64,000 nucleotides of DNA from Udeniomyces pyricola (GCA_039545295.1 BCIK01000010.1:580737-644736), one strand, 5' to 3'. Positions 11,079 through 26,500 are shown, numbered from the stretch's first letter. The notes: generated by a model not told the origin, from the letters alone. Made by a program: numbers and translations.

Positions 11079-12674
11079 TTAGAGCAACAGAACTCCAGCG
11101 ATCCCCCCCATCACGCCCACCACTACCGCTCCAAGCCCAGCTCCCAACCCAGCTCCGACCTTGATGCTACCCGAAGTCGTCCCGAGGAGGACGCCGCTCG
11201 TCGTCGTACCCGTCGGAAGATGGGGCCCAGCGAGCGTCGCGAGGAAGTTGTGACCGTTCCGGACGTCAGGCGCGGAATCGATGGTCACCGTCGCTTTGCC
11301 TGCGGCCAAACGAGAAACGGTCGCTGCGTGTAAGAGAATGGAACGTGTGCGCAAGATGGAGGAGTGGGTTGCAAGGTGGAATGTTAGTGGAAGTATCAAA
11401 AATGTTGAAGGAACAAGGTGTCAAACCCCTACGCATTCCTCAGAACGACGAGAAAGAGGTATGGCAAAATGCCAAGAGCAAAAGAAAAAGGAGGAGAAGA
11501 AGAAGAAAAGAAAGATGACAAGTCACGATGGCCATCAAATCGAGGAATATATAGCAATTTACCTGAGCCTTCGGATACGATGCTAAACGATTCTGACGTC
11601 GCAAACACACCGCCTTGCCAAGTATCCATGAACGCGAGTCGATAGCCTGAACCCGTCGGGACGTTCGTACCGAGATCGATACCAATCTGGAGCGATGCGA
11701 GCGGAACTTGGGTGACGAGAAAGATGGGGTCTACCGGTGGGGAGGCAAAAGGTTGGGAGAGCTAAGAGGGCACAACCGGGCGATATATTTTAAATGGCAA
11801 GCGACGTTGAATTTAACGAGAGGTGAGGGAGTGGAGAAGAGTTGGGCGTCAGCTGCGCGCGCTCAGCATGAAGCGGGACAGATGCGGTTCAGCCGTTTTT
11901 TTGGACAGTCGAGACAAAACACGCACGACGACGTCAAAGGATGGAGGAAGCTGATTAGTGAACGAGTTCCATCCGACCTGTCAGATCCAAGAGGGAATAC
12001 AAGGCATGTTAGGACCCGATGATCGCTTCGGAAGACGGATGAGAGGAGAAGAGGGGGAGAAGGGACGGGGACCGAATGATCCTGCAGCCGCGGGTCACTC
12101 CTTCACTGCCTCTTCCTGACTTTTATCCTATGCTCTCCCTCCCAAGACCCAATCCCAACTCTGGCAGAACCCAATGACGAACCTCCCATGATAGAATGTT
12201 GACACTGTTGATGACCCAAGGTGAATCGTTGGATGGTGAGTTGACAGCTGGATTGCCAAGAGGCCCAAGAGAGGGGAGAAGGACGGAAATCGGGGAGCCG
12301 GGGAAAGGGAGGGAGGGAACGGTGCGCATAGGCCTCGGTTCAGCTACTGATGGAGTGTAGCGAAGAGATGACCGTCGAAAGGTGTCACTTACGAAAGTAG
12401 CCTTGGAACTGTTGGGCATGGACTGTTGTCGAGGGACGGTATGAAGGGTCAGATTCAAGCGAAGGGGAAGCGAAGGGGAAAGGGGGGGGGGGCAGGGAAG
12501 GGAAGGGAAAGAAGCGCGCAGCAGGGAAAGCAGGGTGATGCATGGATGAGTGAGGTGGATTCGAATACGCCTCTGTCTCTCTGTCTCTCTTCACTTGTCC
12601 AATGAGCAGAGAGGGCAAAGGTCCTCACCGGCAAGTGATGAAGCCAGGGCAGATAGCGTGAGAAGGAGCTTCAT
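11079..12674 (-). CDS. Small secreted Kre9/Knh1-like GPI-anchored protein
   Basis: Probable cell-wall protein of the fungal Ser-Thr-rich GPI-anchored (Kre9/Knh1 N-terminal) family, implicated in beta-1,6-glucan and wall assembly. Six exons: 12674-12629, 12422-12393, 12247-12183, 11977-11923, 11730-11563 and 11299-11079. Phases close to give 194 residues. The signal peptide is clear (MKLLLTLSALASSLAVHAQ, likely cleavage after VHA). The mature N terminus reads NSPSNDSPWVINSVNILSWE, the start of the Kre9-type Ig-like domain, followed by a YRLAFMDTWQGGVFATSESF segment, where these domains end in a strand before SF.I. The C terminus is a Gly/Ala/Val hydrophobic tail (GAVVVGVMGGIAGVLLL) after a Ser/Gly spacer, as expected of a GPI signal. 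The exon 4/5 junction uses a weaker GTGTTT donor and is the least certain. Confidence 0.82.
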
Positions 12675-12979
12675 GACGGGCTAGAGAAGAATGTGTAGGG
12701 GGTGACGTTGGAGGGATGGATGTTTTTGGACTGCAGGTCGCAAGATGGCCGATGGGAATAATGGCCCACAGGGGACCAAATAAATAGAGTACATAAATAA
12801 ATATATACCAATATATACATACGCCCCGCATCTTACATGCAATTTTCCCTTGATCTCTCTTCATCTTTCAGGCTGTCTCGACTCGATCTGCGATCGATAT
12901 CGGTCATATGCATTTACTTACCATCAAGAGCTAACCACAAGGCTTGACCAACCAAAAGCCATTTCAACCTATCGATATA

Positions 12980-15208
12980 TTACTCTTCTGCCCGTCCGTT
13001 CATGATGCCCGCCAATCTCCGCTTCCTCACACCGTCAACATCCACCTGCTCTCCTGCTTCATCCCCCTCTACCAACCCATCTTCTGCGTCCCTCGCTTGA
13101 TCCCTCTCTACTCGGTCTTCCGCCTCGGATTCGGGTGTAACCTCCTTGCTGTCATCATCACTCGCAGCATCTTGGACCTTGCCTTGGTTTTGCTCTTGCT
13201 CTTGCTCTTGGTCTTCGTCCGCATCGGACCAAGCCCAAAGGAGTTGGGATTCGCCTCGAAGATAAGCGAGGAGGGACGTCGATCCGACTGGAATCAAGAA
13301 CAATTCAGTCAGCCCACGCAACGTCCGTAAGATAGAGGAAGAGATGAGCCGATCGTCAGGGACGAGATCAAAAGAGAGAGAGAGAAGAGGGAAGGGGTTA
13401 GGGGGGGGGGGAAGGGGGAGCGGGAGAAGAGAAAACGACCGTAACGCTTCAGAACAACCCCAAACAATTCAAGGCAAAGGAGGAGGAAGGGAAAGAAGAT
13501 GTCGAGAATGCCTCGTTCTCACCGCATGCAGGACTCAAATAGAGCAACGCTGGTTGAGCCGCCTTGAACGTATGCATCACCCCGATCGTCGTCACCAGCC
13601 CTGCCACATACGCCACCAGCGTCGCCACAAAGTACGGCTTCGGGTAGCTCGACGAAGGAAGGACGGCTACCGTTGGAAGGGCCCGACGGGTTGCAAGTGA
13701 GTAATCGAACCGAAGCGCGAGCGCGATGAAGATGCCAGGGATGACGATGTCGCCAAGGCCGAGCATGGTGAAGCCTTGCGCAGAGGAGAGGCTAGAAGAC
13801 TTGGGGAAGAGGAGCTGACATCGATGATGAAAAGGAAGAAGCGAGAGAAAGAACGATGTAATCATAGAGAAGTCCATGTGGGTCAATCAGTTCAATATGA
13901 TTGAAGATGTCCGAATTCCTTTCTTCTTCTGTCTTTAACCGACTCAAGAAGACAAAAAGGGAGAAACATACCTTGACGGGAGCGTCGAGTCCCGTCGCGA
14001 CCGATACCATCACAGGTGTGCAGAACACCCAAAAAATGTCGTACAAAAACAGACCTCCAAGAAGGACGGAGCCAGAGAGGAACGAGTCGAGCCTCATGAT
14101 GGATATCGCGTTATGAGCAAAGGAGAAGCCCATAATACTAGCACGAGAAATGGAAAAGTGAAGGGGAACGCAAACGCGATTGGAAAAAGCAGGTTGCCAC
14201 CGAGGGTCAGCGTCGAGTCGTCTGTATGGGAACCATCCACGTTGACCAGACTAAATGAGGAGAACCAAGGTGACCTACTTATTGGTCCACCTGTAGACGA
14301 GAGAAGAGGTAAACGAAGAAAAGGAGTCAACAAATGACCAAGCGAACGTAAATGCAGAAGGAAAAACCTGATTAATTTGACCTGTGTTCCCAGGTTCTCT
14401 CCTTCTTCCCCAGTTATCACCTCAACGCACAAGGTTCTGTATCCTGATGAAAGGAATACTTACCATGGCTTGTCCATCACGACATAGCACCACGGTACCG
14501 CAATCGCTCCCGGTAACGGCCCCACAAGGCTCAAGAACGGTACGTCCAGCTTGAGCACTTTGATGCCGTCCTCCTTGATCAATACCGAGTAAGACGGGAG
14601 GCGACGCGAAATAAAGCCGGGAGTGATGTAGGTGACGAGAGTGTTGAACGTCTGGAAACAGGCCAGGAGGGAGGCGAGGGTAAAGTACCAACCGATGGCC
14701 CAGTTGATCCAAGATCGATCGATATACTGCGTGACGAGACCCAACTGTTCGTTAATACTGCGCACGTATGTGGTTCCTTTGTTTCTGTGAGCGGCAAACG
14801 CTAGTGTTACCCGGAAAGGATGATGCATTTCACCTTGAAAATGAGATACAGGCCACCAAGCATCACGCTCCCAAGGACGGGGAACCAATACGCGTCACTG
14901 AAGCTGATGCGCTCGATGAGATCGTCCTCTTCGTCGTCGTCCTCCTTTTGGGTGACCTTTCCAGCCTTGTTGTCAATGGATTTCAAAAGTCTTTTGGTAC
15001 GTTGGGACGCTCGAAGGGAGGAATACGAGCCGAGAACGATTCTGGGACGCGATATGACAAAGGTCAAAGAATGAGCATGACGAACGGTCAAGAGACGCTG
15101 GAGCGAGGATGAAGGAGCAGAGGTGATAAGGGGCGATGACTGGGCGTACGGAATGAGAGCAAGGGTCAGGGTGGCAGCATAAGCCTGAAGAAGGCCTTGG
15201 GAAACCAT
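12980..15208 (-). CDS. Signal peptide peptidase (intramembrane aspartyl protease)
   Basis: ER-membrane presenilin-type protease that cleaves remnant signal peptides and tail-anchored proteins. Seven exons: 15208-15150, 15041-14834, 14726-14464, 14290-14279, 14137-13972, 13814-13523 and 13287-12980, giving 435 residues in phase. The catalytic motifs are all present: YD in GGLFLYDIFWVF, GLGD in FTMLGLGDIVIPGIF, and the PAL motif in KAAQPALLYLSPAC. The N terminus matches the family (GLLQAYAATLTLALIP, then the DAYWFPVLGS segment), with several hydrophobic membrane spans. The cytosolic tail after the last span is long and acidic (Glu/Asp/Gln-rich) and carries no obvious KKXX retrieval signal. Exon 4 is only 12 nt and encodes the WTN of the conserved WxxNN region. 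The exon 3 start was chosen so that FK joins YIDRSWINW as in the family. An alternative acceptor 15 nt upstream would add five residues. Confidence 0.95.
14279..14290 (-). other. 12-nt micro-exon of signal peptide peptidase
   Basis: Flanked by CTACAG and GTAGGT. It joins the TG left by exon 3 and the T opening exon 5, giving PWWTNNIMGFSF, which matches the conserved family segment. Without it, neither the frame nor the conserved Trp-Asn residues are kept. Confidence 0.85.
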
Positions 15209-15788
15209 AGAGTGGAGGACGAGCGAGCTCCAACAAAGCAGAGGTGACAGAGCGTGGTTGTTTGATTGAGCTCGCCGTGTATGACACCAAATGATGAGTC
15301 TTGTTGTTGTGCGGAGATTATCGACCACGTTGCATGATTCGTTTCAGGCCGGAATCGGTTACGAGACCAAACTGCTAATCAACCTTTGAATTATATATTA
15401 TATATCGAGTTAGATTCCAGCACTTATGCACTTATGGCTTCTGGCTTATTGCTTATTGTCCCATCATCATCCTTTTCGTTCAACGTCCCACCTCAACTTG
15501 CACCTCGACCAGTGCCTACACCTCCGTGGGTACCTTCTGCACATATATCATCAACATGTCGTGCGTCCTGACTTGAGCTGCATCGTACTCCCATTCGTTC
15601 AAACCCCCCACGATAAAGTGCACTAACTGCTCGAAACGTCATGCATACTTGCCTCATCCGACCACTCTGACGTGATGATGCTCTCGCTTGCGATAACTGT
15701 GGTTTGACTCCTCTTCCTTCTTCGCCCATATCTGTTTCGACGTTACGTCTTCTCGCTTCCAAGTCCTTCCGAGGACGTCAACTCAGAC
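15209..15788. other. Divergent promoter, SPP / F-box-like gene
   Basis: Shared upstream region of two divergent genes. It contains an AT-rich tract near 15390-15405. A short first exon of the F-box-like gene probably lies here (for instance from the ATG at about 15676), but no single donor is convincing. Confidence 0.4.
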
Positions 15789-16955
15789 GTGCAGGCGCCA
15801 TCGCCTCGACTCCCATACGATGTCCTTCACCTCATCATCACCTTCTACTTCGACCTTTACCCAAGTTTTCACTCGACAAGTACGACGCCTTCACGCCACA
15901 CCGCCTGCCTCCTCCTCGTCTCGCGGACCTTCCGGTCAATGACCTTGCCCTTTTGGTGGAGATCCGTCACGCTTGCATCGCCTGCTAGATGGAAAGCCGC
16001 GATCGGGACAGGAGGGTTCTGGACAGGATCCGAAGGCGCGATTCGGTGGGGTTGGGTAAAAGAATTACGACTTTCGACCGATAAGTTGGCGTTGGACTTT
16101 TCTCCACGACGAAGACATGTACCAACCACAGAACCATCTTTACCGTCGTCGTCTTTGTCAATCGTCGATCCTCTTATCCCTTCGCCTCTTCACGGCATCC
16201 CGGCGAATGCTTCCTTGTTGTCGTCGTTTCTCACCCTCATCACCACCCATTCCATTCCCCGCTTAGTCCTTCTCGAAGCCACCCCTCGGGAACTATGGAT
16301 GAGCAGTAGGCCCACTCTCAACCACGTCGAGAGTCTCTGGCTTATCGTTCTCGCTGCCCACCCAATTCACATCGAGGTTCCTCGGCTCTTCCTAAAAGAC
16401 CTAGCGTCCTTCACCCCGACCGATCGATCCCTCTACGACCTTGATCATGAAGATCAAGACCCTTGGCGTCATATCAATAGACTTGCCGCGGACGGAACTG
16501 TGAGACTTGCTCCGGCCAGTCGCCGCACCACGCTTCTCACAGTCCGATACACCCAATGCCGAACGCACTGGGGACCCGATTCCGATCCCAACCTCGTCGA
16601 AATTGTTCGGAATTGGTTTCCTTTCCTTGAAACGCTCGAGGTCGTTGTGAGTGAGGTCGATAAACGGGATCAAGCTCAAGAAATCGTCGTGGCGTTCCGT
16701 CGTCATCATTATCATCATCATCAGCGTCACGAGCAAGGAAACACCAACTACAGCGACCCGGATGTGAATCGATGGGGGGATCAGATTGAAGACGCGAGTT
16801 TGAGGGAGAAGAGGCAGGATCGGCCCTTGAATGTAGTATTCGTGTGTGAGGAGAGGCATCCGTGGGTGTGGGGAAAGGCGTGGACTCGCACAGACTTCCA
16901 TGGTCTAGAGGAGGAGGGAGAAGAAGAAGGGGTTTGTACCGAAGGTTGCTGGTGA
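15789..16955 (+). CDS. F-box-like protein, 5' exon unresolved
   Basis: Open frame of about 388 codons. The frame begins just after a CAG (15793) that could be a splice acceptor, because no in-frame ATG precedes the conserved start. The first residues (SPRLPYDVLHLIITFYFDL, then LLVSRTFRSMTLPFWW about 45 residues on) have the LP..VL..I...F....L...L.VS+.F pattern of fungal F-box-like domains, which recruit Skp1 in SCF ubiquitin ligases. The rest is a leucine-containing region without clear repeats, followed by a His-rich stretch and an acidic Glu-rich tail ending in GCW. The closest upstream ATG with a possible donor is at about 15676. Family assignment is moderate and the target unknown. Confidence 0.6.
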   Translation: MQAPSPRLPYDVLHLIITFYFDLYPSFHSTSTTPSRHTACLLLVSRTFRSMTLPFWWRSVTLASPARWKAAIGTGGFWTGSEGAIRWGWVKELRLSTDKLALDFSPRRRHVPTTEPSLPSSSLSIVDPLIPSPLHGIPANASLLSSFLTLITTHSIPRLVLLEATPRELWMSSRPTLNHVESLWLIVLAAHPIHIEVPRLFLKDLASFTPTDRSLYDLDHEDQDPWRHINRLAADGTVRLAPASRRTTLLTVRYTQCRTHWGPDSDPNLVEIVRNWFPFLETLEVVVSEVDKRDQAQEIVVAFRRHHYHHHQRHEQGNTNYSDPDVNRWGDQIEDASLREKRQDRPLNVVFVCEERHPWVWGKAWTRTDFHGLEEEGEEEGVCTEGCW

Positions 16956-17177
16956 GATGTCATGGTGATTTTTATATATATTGTTTTTTTTTATAGGTTT
17001 AGTTCGCAGCCATTTACTATAAAGTATTGAAAGCGAGTAGGCAAAGCAGACATTATAATGGAAAACTCCCAGAATAAATCAACAGCGTGAAATGTCATGT
17101 ATGTCTGTTAGTTACCACGCCGGAACACCCCTCTTGGGTCACATTTGACTACAGACATATCTATACGTATTGTGTAA

Positions 17178-19538
17178 CTAAGCTGTGCCGACACTGTCAC
17201 TACCCGCCACGGCTCTGACCCAATCCCAGCCTGATCCTCTCATCCCAACTGCTCCCAACCCAAGCTCGATCTCCTCCTTTCCCCATCTCGATCCCAAACG
17301 AAGACCCTTCGCTGCAGAGTCCTTCCCCATGCCGTTCACCTTTCCTTCTCCCTTTTTCAACTGCTCGTCTTCCAAACTTGCCAACAACCGATAACATTCC
17401 ATGACCAACGCCTTAATGACGCCTTCTCTCAATCCTCTCGACGATGTTGTCCCAGCGCTCTCCGTTCGAGCTTGTTCGACCCAGCGATGGATGATATGAT
17501 CCAAGTCGGGGACGATCATCGCTATCCCCATTCCTCCACTCCCACCTATCGAACCCAACATGCCCAAAAGCAAGCCTAGTTTCCCTCTGAGCACGGCCGA
17601 GGCGAGGTGAGGCGATCCGTCGTACGTTGGGATGTGGGTGAAGAACGTTAAGAGGGCGTATGTTGGTAGAGAGAGGAGGTGGGGGAGGAAGGTACGGAGG
17701 GCTTGAGGAAAGGAGATCAGGGGTTGGGTGGGGGTCGAAGGAGAGGTAGAAGAAGTGGAAGTGAGATTGTTGGATGTTCGGGTGGCGGCGAGGGCTCGAG
17801 GACGGGGACGGGCGGCAGAACCAGTGGTAGTAAGGGGAGGTATGGGAGAGATAGTTGAAGCAGGGACAGATGTCGGGTCAGAAGAGGTCAGAGAAGATAA
17901 AGTTGGGTCCTTCCAGGAGGGAAGTGGCGATGTGAGGCACAGAATCTGGTCGGAGTATTGAGAAACGTGATCGTCAAAAGGTTGGTTGCCATATGAGTCG
18001 TCAGCAGAACAAAACACGAAATCTAAAATGGCCATTTACAGAAACCAGATCTGACTCGTTCGGAACTCTGACGAGAAGGAATATCATGTAAAAGAAGAAA
18101 AGACGCAAAGCTTACCAAACCGACTACTTTCCCACCCAACACTCTTCTCCTGTCCCACTCCATCTCGTCCTCCTCCTCTTGGTCACTACGTCCACCCACC
18201 TCGGGCCACGTCAAACTCTCCTCAACCCGTCTCCTCTTGGGATTCCCATGCTGCTCGTTCTTGTTCGCTGCAATGGCATCCGCGTAGCCGCCTTGAAAGA
18301 CGACCTGAAGAGGTCGGGAGAGGTCGGACCTCGGTTGTAGAAGGGCTTCCAAGGGTGTCAGGTTATAGAGAGATGTAGAGGGCGGCGGAAGTTGATGGAC
18401 AAAGAGTGGGAAGGGGTGGAATGGTCGATGGAGAAGGGTATCTACTCCATTCAAAGAGATCAGGGTCAAGTTCAGAAAATCAGTTGAGAAAGCTGGTGGC
18501 TGCGGCAAACAAAAGCGGGGGAGATCTTTCATGAAGTGTCAAATCAGGAAAAAAAAAAAAAAAAACAATAACAAAACAAGATGCAACTCACCTGTCTTGT
18601 CTGGTTCTCCATCTTGAGCGACCATAATCTTATTCTCCTCTTCTCCTACTTTCTCGTCCAGCCTCCTGACTTCCTCTTGACACGCCCCAACAACTCCTTC
18701 CAGATCCCGTTCCCACACCTCGACGGCCCATGCCAACAGCCTCCACCACCCCTTTTCGCCCATGCCCTTGTTCATGCTGATGCTCCCGCTTTCACCCCTG
18801 ACGACACTGTACCCTTCCCAAAGATCCTTCCAGCGTGAGATCCGACGGGCAGCCCGTTCTATCGGCGACGTATCGCTCACGTCTTCGAGGGTCTGCCGAG
18901 TCGGGGCATAGGAAGGTAACGCCGAGAGTAAAGGAGGAACATAGGTTTTCGGTCGAAGACGCGTCGTAGGCTTGACGAGACTCGAACCGGATGGAAAGGG
19001 TGATGAGGAGGAGGATGAAGGGTGCGACTTGTCTTGAGGATCGTCTGGCTCGAGTTTCGAGAGCGGGAACGGCTGAGTTGGGTAGAGGTCCGATAGCTGT
19101 CGCAGGAGCGCGAGAGCGGCGGCAGGTAGATGGAGAGGGGGAGAGATGTGAGGAGGAACGGTCTGCTTGAGGGACGTGTTGATGCTAGTTGGAAGAACAG
19201 ATCGGCTGTTGATTCCCTTGTGGCCGATGTGAGAGGTGGCTGTGGGGGATGAGGGCTCGGGTGAAGGCGTTAGCAGGGCAAGGTGGACGAGGATGAGAAC
19301 ATGGGTGCTGTGGTGATTGAGGAGATGGCCAGAAGTCAGTGGTTCATTGGTCGATTGGTTGGTTAATTATTTTCTTGTTGAACTGATGGCGATGGTTTTC
19401 TTTTTCGGATGAGCTTTGTTCAATGGGGGCGACTGAGCGGTCATTGGGCAGATCAGCGTCAGCGAATCAGGAGAGAACGCCTTACGTTGGAGGGTAGAAG
19501 TTGGGGCTGAGGAATGAGGACAGGGTCTCGAGGCCCAT
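17178..19538 (-). CDS. Unrecognised 637-residue protein
   Basis: Four exons on the minus strand: 19538-19486, 19307-18592, 18492-18116 and 17945-17178. The phases close exactly into 637 residues, which strongly supports the model even though I recognise no family. It begins MGLETLSSFLSPNFYPPT followed by a hydrophobic helix (THVLILVHLALL). The middle is helical and Trp-rich (WWRLLAWAVEVWERDLEG) with a coiled-coil-like EEVRRLDEKVGEEENK. A basic nuclear-signal-like NPKRRRVEES precedes an acidic stretch. A Ser/Thr/Pro linker follows, then a leucine-rich helical segment (TFLPHLLSLPTYALLTFF) and a C-terminal helical domain. The overall look is an alpha-solenoid or scaffold protein, perhaps nuclear. 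It is convergent with the F-box-like gene and divergent from NPY1. Confidence 0.72.
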
Positions 19539-20088
19539 TTCGACTGGGTGGATGACATTGGGGGTGGTGATGGCATGAGGTTTGATGGATGGGTATATAT
19601 ATGGGTGGGTGCGAATGGGTGAGAGATAGGATGTGAGCTGATGTGAGGACGATACGTGTATCTCATGGGACAGGAGACAAGGAAAAAGACATCCAATCCA
19701 GAGGAACGCGTCGATTGGACGCGTATGAAAAAGGACGAACGATGGCCTTCCTCAAACGGGGTGTCGATCAGACTGTGCCAACTGGGCCCAAACTCGGATG
19801 GCACAGGGGTACGACTGTCGTTGACCATGGGGTCTAGAAATGTTGGCGTGAGATAGGTTGTGTATCGGCTGATGGATGATGATGGGGGATGGCCTGATGA
19901 AGGGCGTGAGCCATGGCCAATTGAGGCTCCGTAAGGTGTGAGATATTCGAACGACAAAACTGATTTAATAATACGTACATGGTCATCATCAATCGAGTTG
20001 TTTCTGTGAATTATGATGAATCGGACGACTAACATCATGTATAATATATAGATATACATACGATCATGATGCTTGACATCTGGCAACC
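19539..20088. other. Divergent promoter, unknown protein / NPY1
   Basis: A 550-nt shared upstream region. It is AT-richer near 19960-20060. A long minus-strand open frame crosses it but lacks any domain and runs through the promoter, so I treat it as chance. Confidence 0.5.
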
Positions 20089-22707
<2,619 letters not shown>

Positions 22708-23576
22708 ACGGTTGTCGAGGACGGCCAGTCAGAGATAGACTCCTGTAATCTTGGACGGGAACGGCTCAGGGTTCGGTGTTTTAGACCAAAGACTAGGTTG
22801 GGTCGGGCGTTGGAGAATCGTTGATGACCATGTATCGCTAGTCGATTCGATTGTGTGTCGCTATGTTGATTCGAGATTGAGTGAGCGCATCAAGTCATGG
22901 GATGAACAAGCAAGACACAAGTCAGGACAGCCTCTGTGATAAAAATATATATATATATGCACACTCTCTCGAACAAATAAGCCTGGTCCGGAGGATGATC
23001 ACTTGCCTGTCAAACAATCAGAATTCAACCCGATATCACAATACAATGGCGATGATGTCACTCGATGATTGGCGTTGGCCTCCCCTTCGTCCTCGTTCAC
23101 CTTCGCCGACCTGCAGTCCATCCGGCTTACTAGCAGGCACGCCCAACACTGTTTGCCTCCCCCGGCCCATCAGGTCACCGACCATCTGCATTAGCCCTCC
23201 TTGCCTCCAACCTGATCAACGTTCCATCGCCCCTCTTCGATCCCTCAGCCTTGGCCACCAGGTATCTAACCTCTTGGAGTCTCATCGTTATCAAGTACGC
23301 ATCGACGACAGGACGGACGTGACTTCTTGCGTCTAGTTCTCGCAACTTGCTTCGCGGTTCATCCCTGAAACTTGAATCACTTGGTCTTGACTGTGAGTGG
23401 TTGACTTACTCATCAAGTATCTTGTTGGTCGAGGGTATTGACGGCGTCGTTCATCTTGCTGCATGACTCTCGCATAGCAATCCTGCAAGTAGCTACATAG
23501 GCTCCTTCCAACACCCTATTAATCAGCTCGCTGCGTGCGAACCCCTTCCCTTTCCTTCCCAACATCCTCCCAGGAC
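22708..23576. other. Intergenic region
   Basis: 3' region of NPY1 and promoter of the next gene, both on the plus strand. A short AT repeat lies at about 22945-22958. A 97-codon open frame (23046-23336) starts with ATG but has no recognisable domain, so I do not call it. Confidence 0.5.
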
Positions 23577-26500
23577 ATGACGAACCCCCCGCCTCTGCCT
23601 CCCCGGGTACTCCTTACAAGCCAATTTACCCAAGATCGACTTGCTCACGAACAACAGCCTCATGACTTCACTCCTCCCGCCACACCTCTGACGTCGGTAC
23701 CACCTCAGCTGCCGGCCCGGACGCCAGCGGCAGTCGCTCCAAATCGAGCCGACACCTTTGGCATGCCTCAACTTCCGCCCAGACCTCCACCGCCTCCCTC
23801 GACACCCCAGCAACAGCCACGGCAGCAGCATCCGATTCCTCCACCCATTCAAGACCCACACGCGTCATCTCCTCCAAGCGACAAACTGATACGCGAGACG
23901 GCTGTGCTTATCCCCCCGGCGGGAGCTCACGACAAACCACAAACCTCCTCTCATCCAATCTCGCCTAACGCCGACCCGTCTCGACCCTCTGCTCATCCAC
24001 TTCAGAGTCCCCATTCATCTTACCAACAACACTCCCGGATCGATGCGGCTTATGCCGCTTTTGAGGACGCCTCAACAAGGCCCACTTTACGTCCCCTACC
24101 TATCCCGCCACGTCAGACGGAGCCTCGCCCCCATGCTGCCATGGCTTCACCCTCTATTCCCCCTCGAGTACCTCCCCGACATCTCTTTTCCCTACGCCAG
24201 ACGCTGCGCGGTCACACTAAAGAGGATACTGATTTGCAAGAACTCGCTCGCGGCTCTTTTGAAGATGAAGGGATCAATGAACGCGTCGCCGACTTGCCGG
24301 TCCCCCGAGGCGAACCCTTGCCGTTGACGACGACGACGACTACTACCGAGGCCGACTCTAACCCACCCACCGAAGCCCCGCCTTCCCTTCCACCACGCCC
24401 ACCCGCGGTTTCATATTCGACAGAGGAGCGAGCGGGTCTTGTCGAGCAAGATCAAACACACGCTCTCGGATCATATGGCTCGTTCGGCTCGGCTGGAGGG
24501 GAACTTCCCACTTACGAAGGGCTCGTCCAAGCGGACGAGGCAGCCGGCAGGGAGTCGCTTCGATTCGGACGTTGGCGGGGATGGATCGAGAAACGTGCGG
24601 GCGAGAGGTATCTCGATGAGGAGCAGGCGAGGGAGGATGAGCTCCGAGACGCGAGGAGGAGGTCACGTCTTGGTTGGGGAGCAGGTCGGTACGGTCCGAG
24701 AGATCCAGACGATCCACTGCTTCCTGCACACCAAGAGCAGGCGTTCTTTCAGCCGCCTCCAACATCGTCGACATCGGCCATTTTGGAAGAGGAAGCGGGG
24801 ACTGGAGAGGATGCAGCCGTCAACTCCGTCCCGCCCAAGTCGATTGTCACGACTTCGGACGCCGTCCGACAGATGACGGAGAGTGAGCAGCGAGCCTTTC
24901 ACCTCAGCGGATCTTCTTCACTCCAAGCTTGCCATTCCCATTCATCTCATGTGGCGGAGTCCAATGGGCTCCAACCCATGCCCTTGGATGAAGATACCTC
25001 TAATGAGCCGCAGGCCATCGTCCTTACCGATCCCCCGACGGATGTCCCAGGCGACGAAGACCAAGATACCACTGATATTGCTTATGTTTCTCGCCTGCAT
25101 CAACCCCCCGATCCTCTCTCTCCGACGCCCCTTTGCTACTACCCACTCGGTTCTCGCTTCATCCCTCACCTCCCTTCGGCTCCGCTATGCATCCTCCCCC
25201 TGCCTTCTCTTTCTCTCCTTCTCATCGGCACTGTGACCTCCCTCTGGGTCTTTGACCCCCGGACCATCAACGATCCCGATTCCGAACTAAGCGATGGAGG
25301 AGCGAGAGAAGTCTGGAGAGGTCTTGGAATTCGAGAGATGAAGATGGTGGATTGCGTGGTCGAGAGGGAAGGAGGTACCCCTCGGGGTGGCGTCGTGGGG
25401 TTAACGAGTCGGACTGGAGGAGATAACACGAGTGGGATTGGAGGAGAACTGAGGGTTTGGCAGTTGGGTAGCCTGGCGAGCCTTGCCAGATGGGTCGCAG
25501 CTCAAGACGTACGTTTGTTGATTTGTATCATCACTTCCTTCATCCTCATGCAATTAACCTTCAGTCTTGGAAAAGCGCAAACCTTTCAAGCTCCAGCTGA
25601 TGACCAATCATGGTTGTTGTTCACAGGATCCGCCACCTCCCATTGATCTTGCTGCTCCCCCACCGCCGATCCATTTCAACCCTAACAGCCGAGGCTTGGG
25701 CACTACGCAACCCCACCGTCCCCTCGCCCATATCGCCACCTCTTTTAGCCGCCTTCTCTCCCATACCAATCACCCCAAAGCTTCCACCACGACCTCTATC
25801 GATACAGCTCCGCCAGCTAACGACGTCTCTTCGGCCACGTTTCTGAGTCCCGTCTCACCTTCGACCCGAGCGACGCGACCGGCCCTTCCGCATGCGACGA
25901 GTGCGGCTTCCATCCTCTCTATCGACTCTGATGTTCTTCCTGTCGAGGATCTTCCTTTGCGTTGGGCTAGGGATTACGTCGTCCTTCCCCTTCCTGTAGG
26001 AGTCGGCTATGGCCGGGACCTGGCGTTCTGGAGGGAACCCGAGGCCGGCGATGGACAGAGATATGGAAACACTTTCAGAGGTGATCCTCGAGGACGACGA
26101 CGACGGGTTGTCGTTGCGGTCACATGTAGCACAGCGGTGGTCGTCTTTGAGAGTTTAAGCGGCAAGGCTAGCGAGCTCCGATATCTCAAGGTAAGGAATG
26201 TGCTTTTTTTATATACTCCCCCTTCATTCTTTGCTCCGATCTGATCTCACGACGAAGGAGCCAAGTGTATCGAGGAAGTTCTGATCACATGCCACCACAT
26301 ATGGCTGATTCTATCTTATCTACCGTCTGTTTAGGAAATCCCTTACTCCCCAACCTCGGCCCCACCTCCGACCCACATCTCGTTCCTCTTCACCTCCCCC
26401 CCAGCGCCCGATCCAGCTTTGCATCACCCTCTCTCTCCAACCTCATCTTCTGTCCCACCGCGACCGCCTCGGAACCCGGCCCGTGCTCGGTCGCCGCCCC

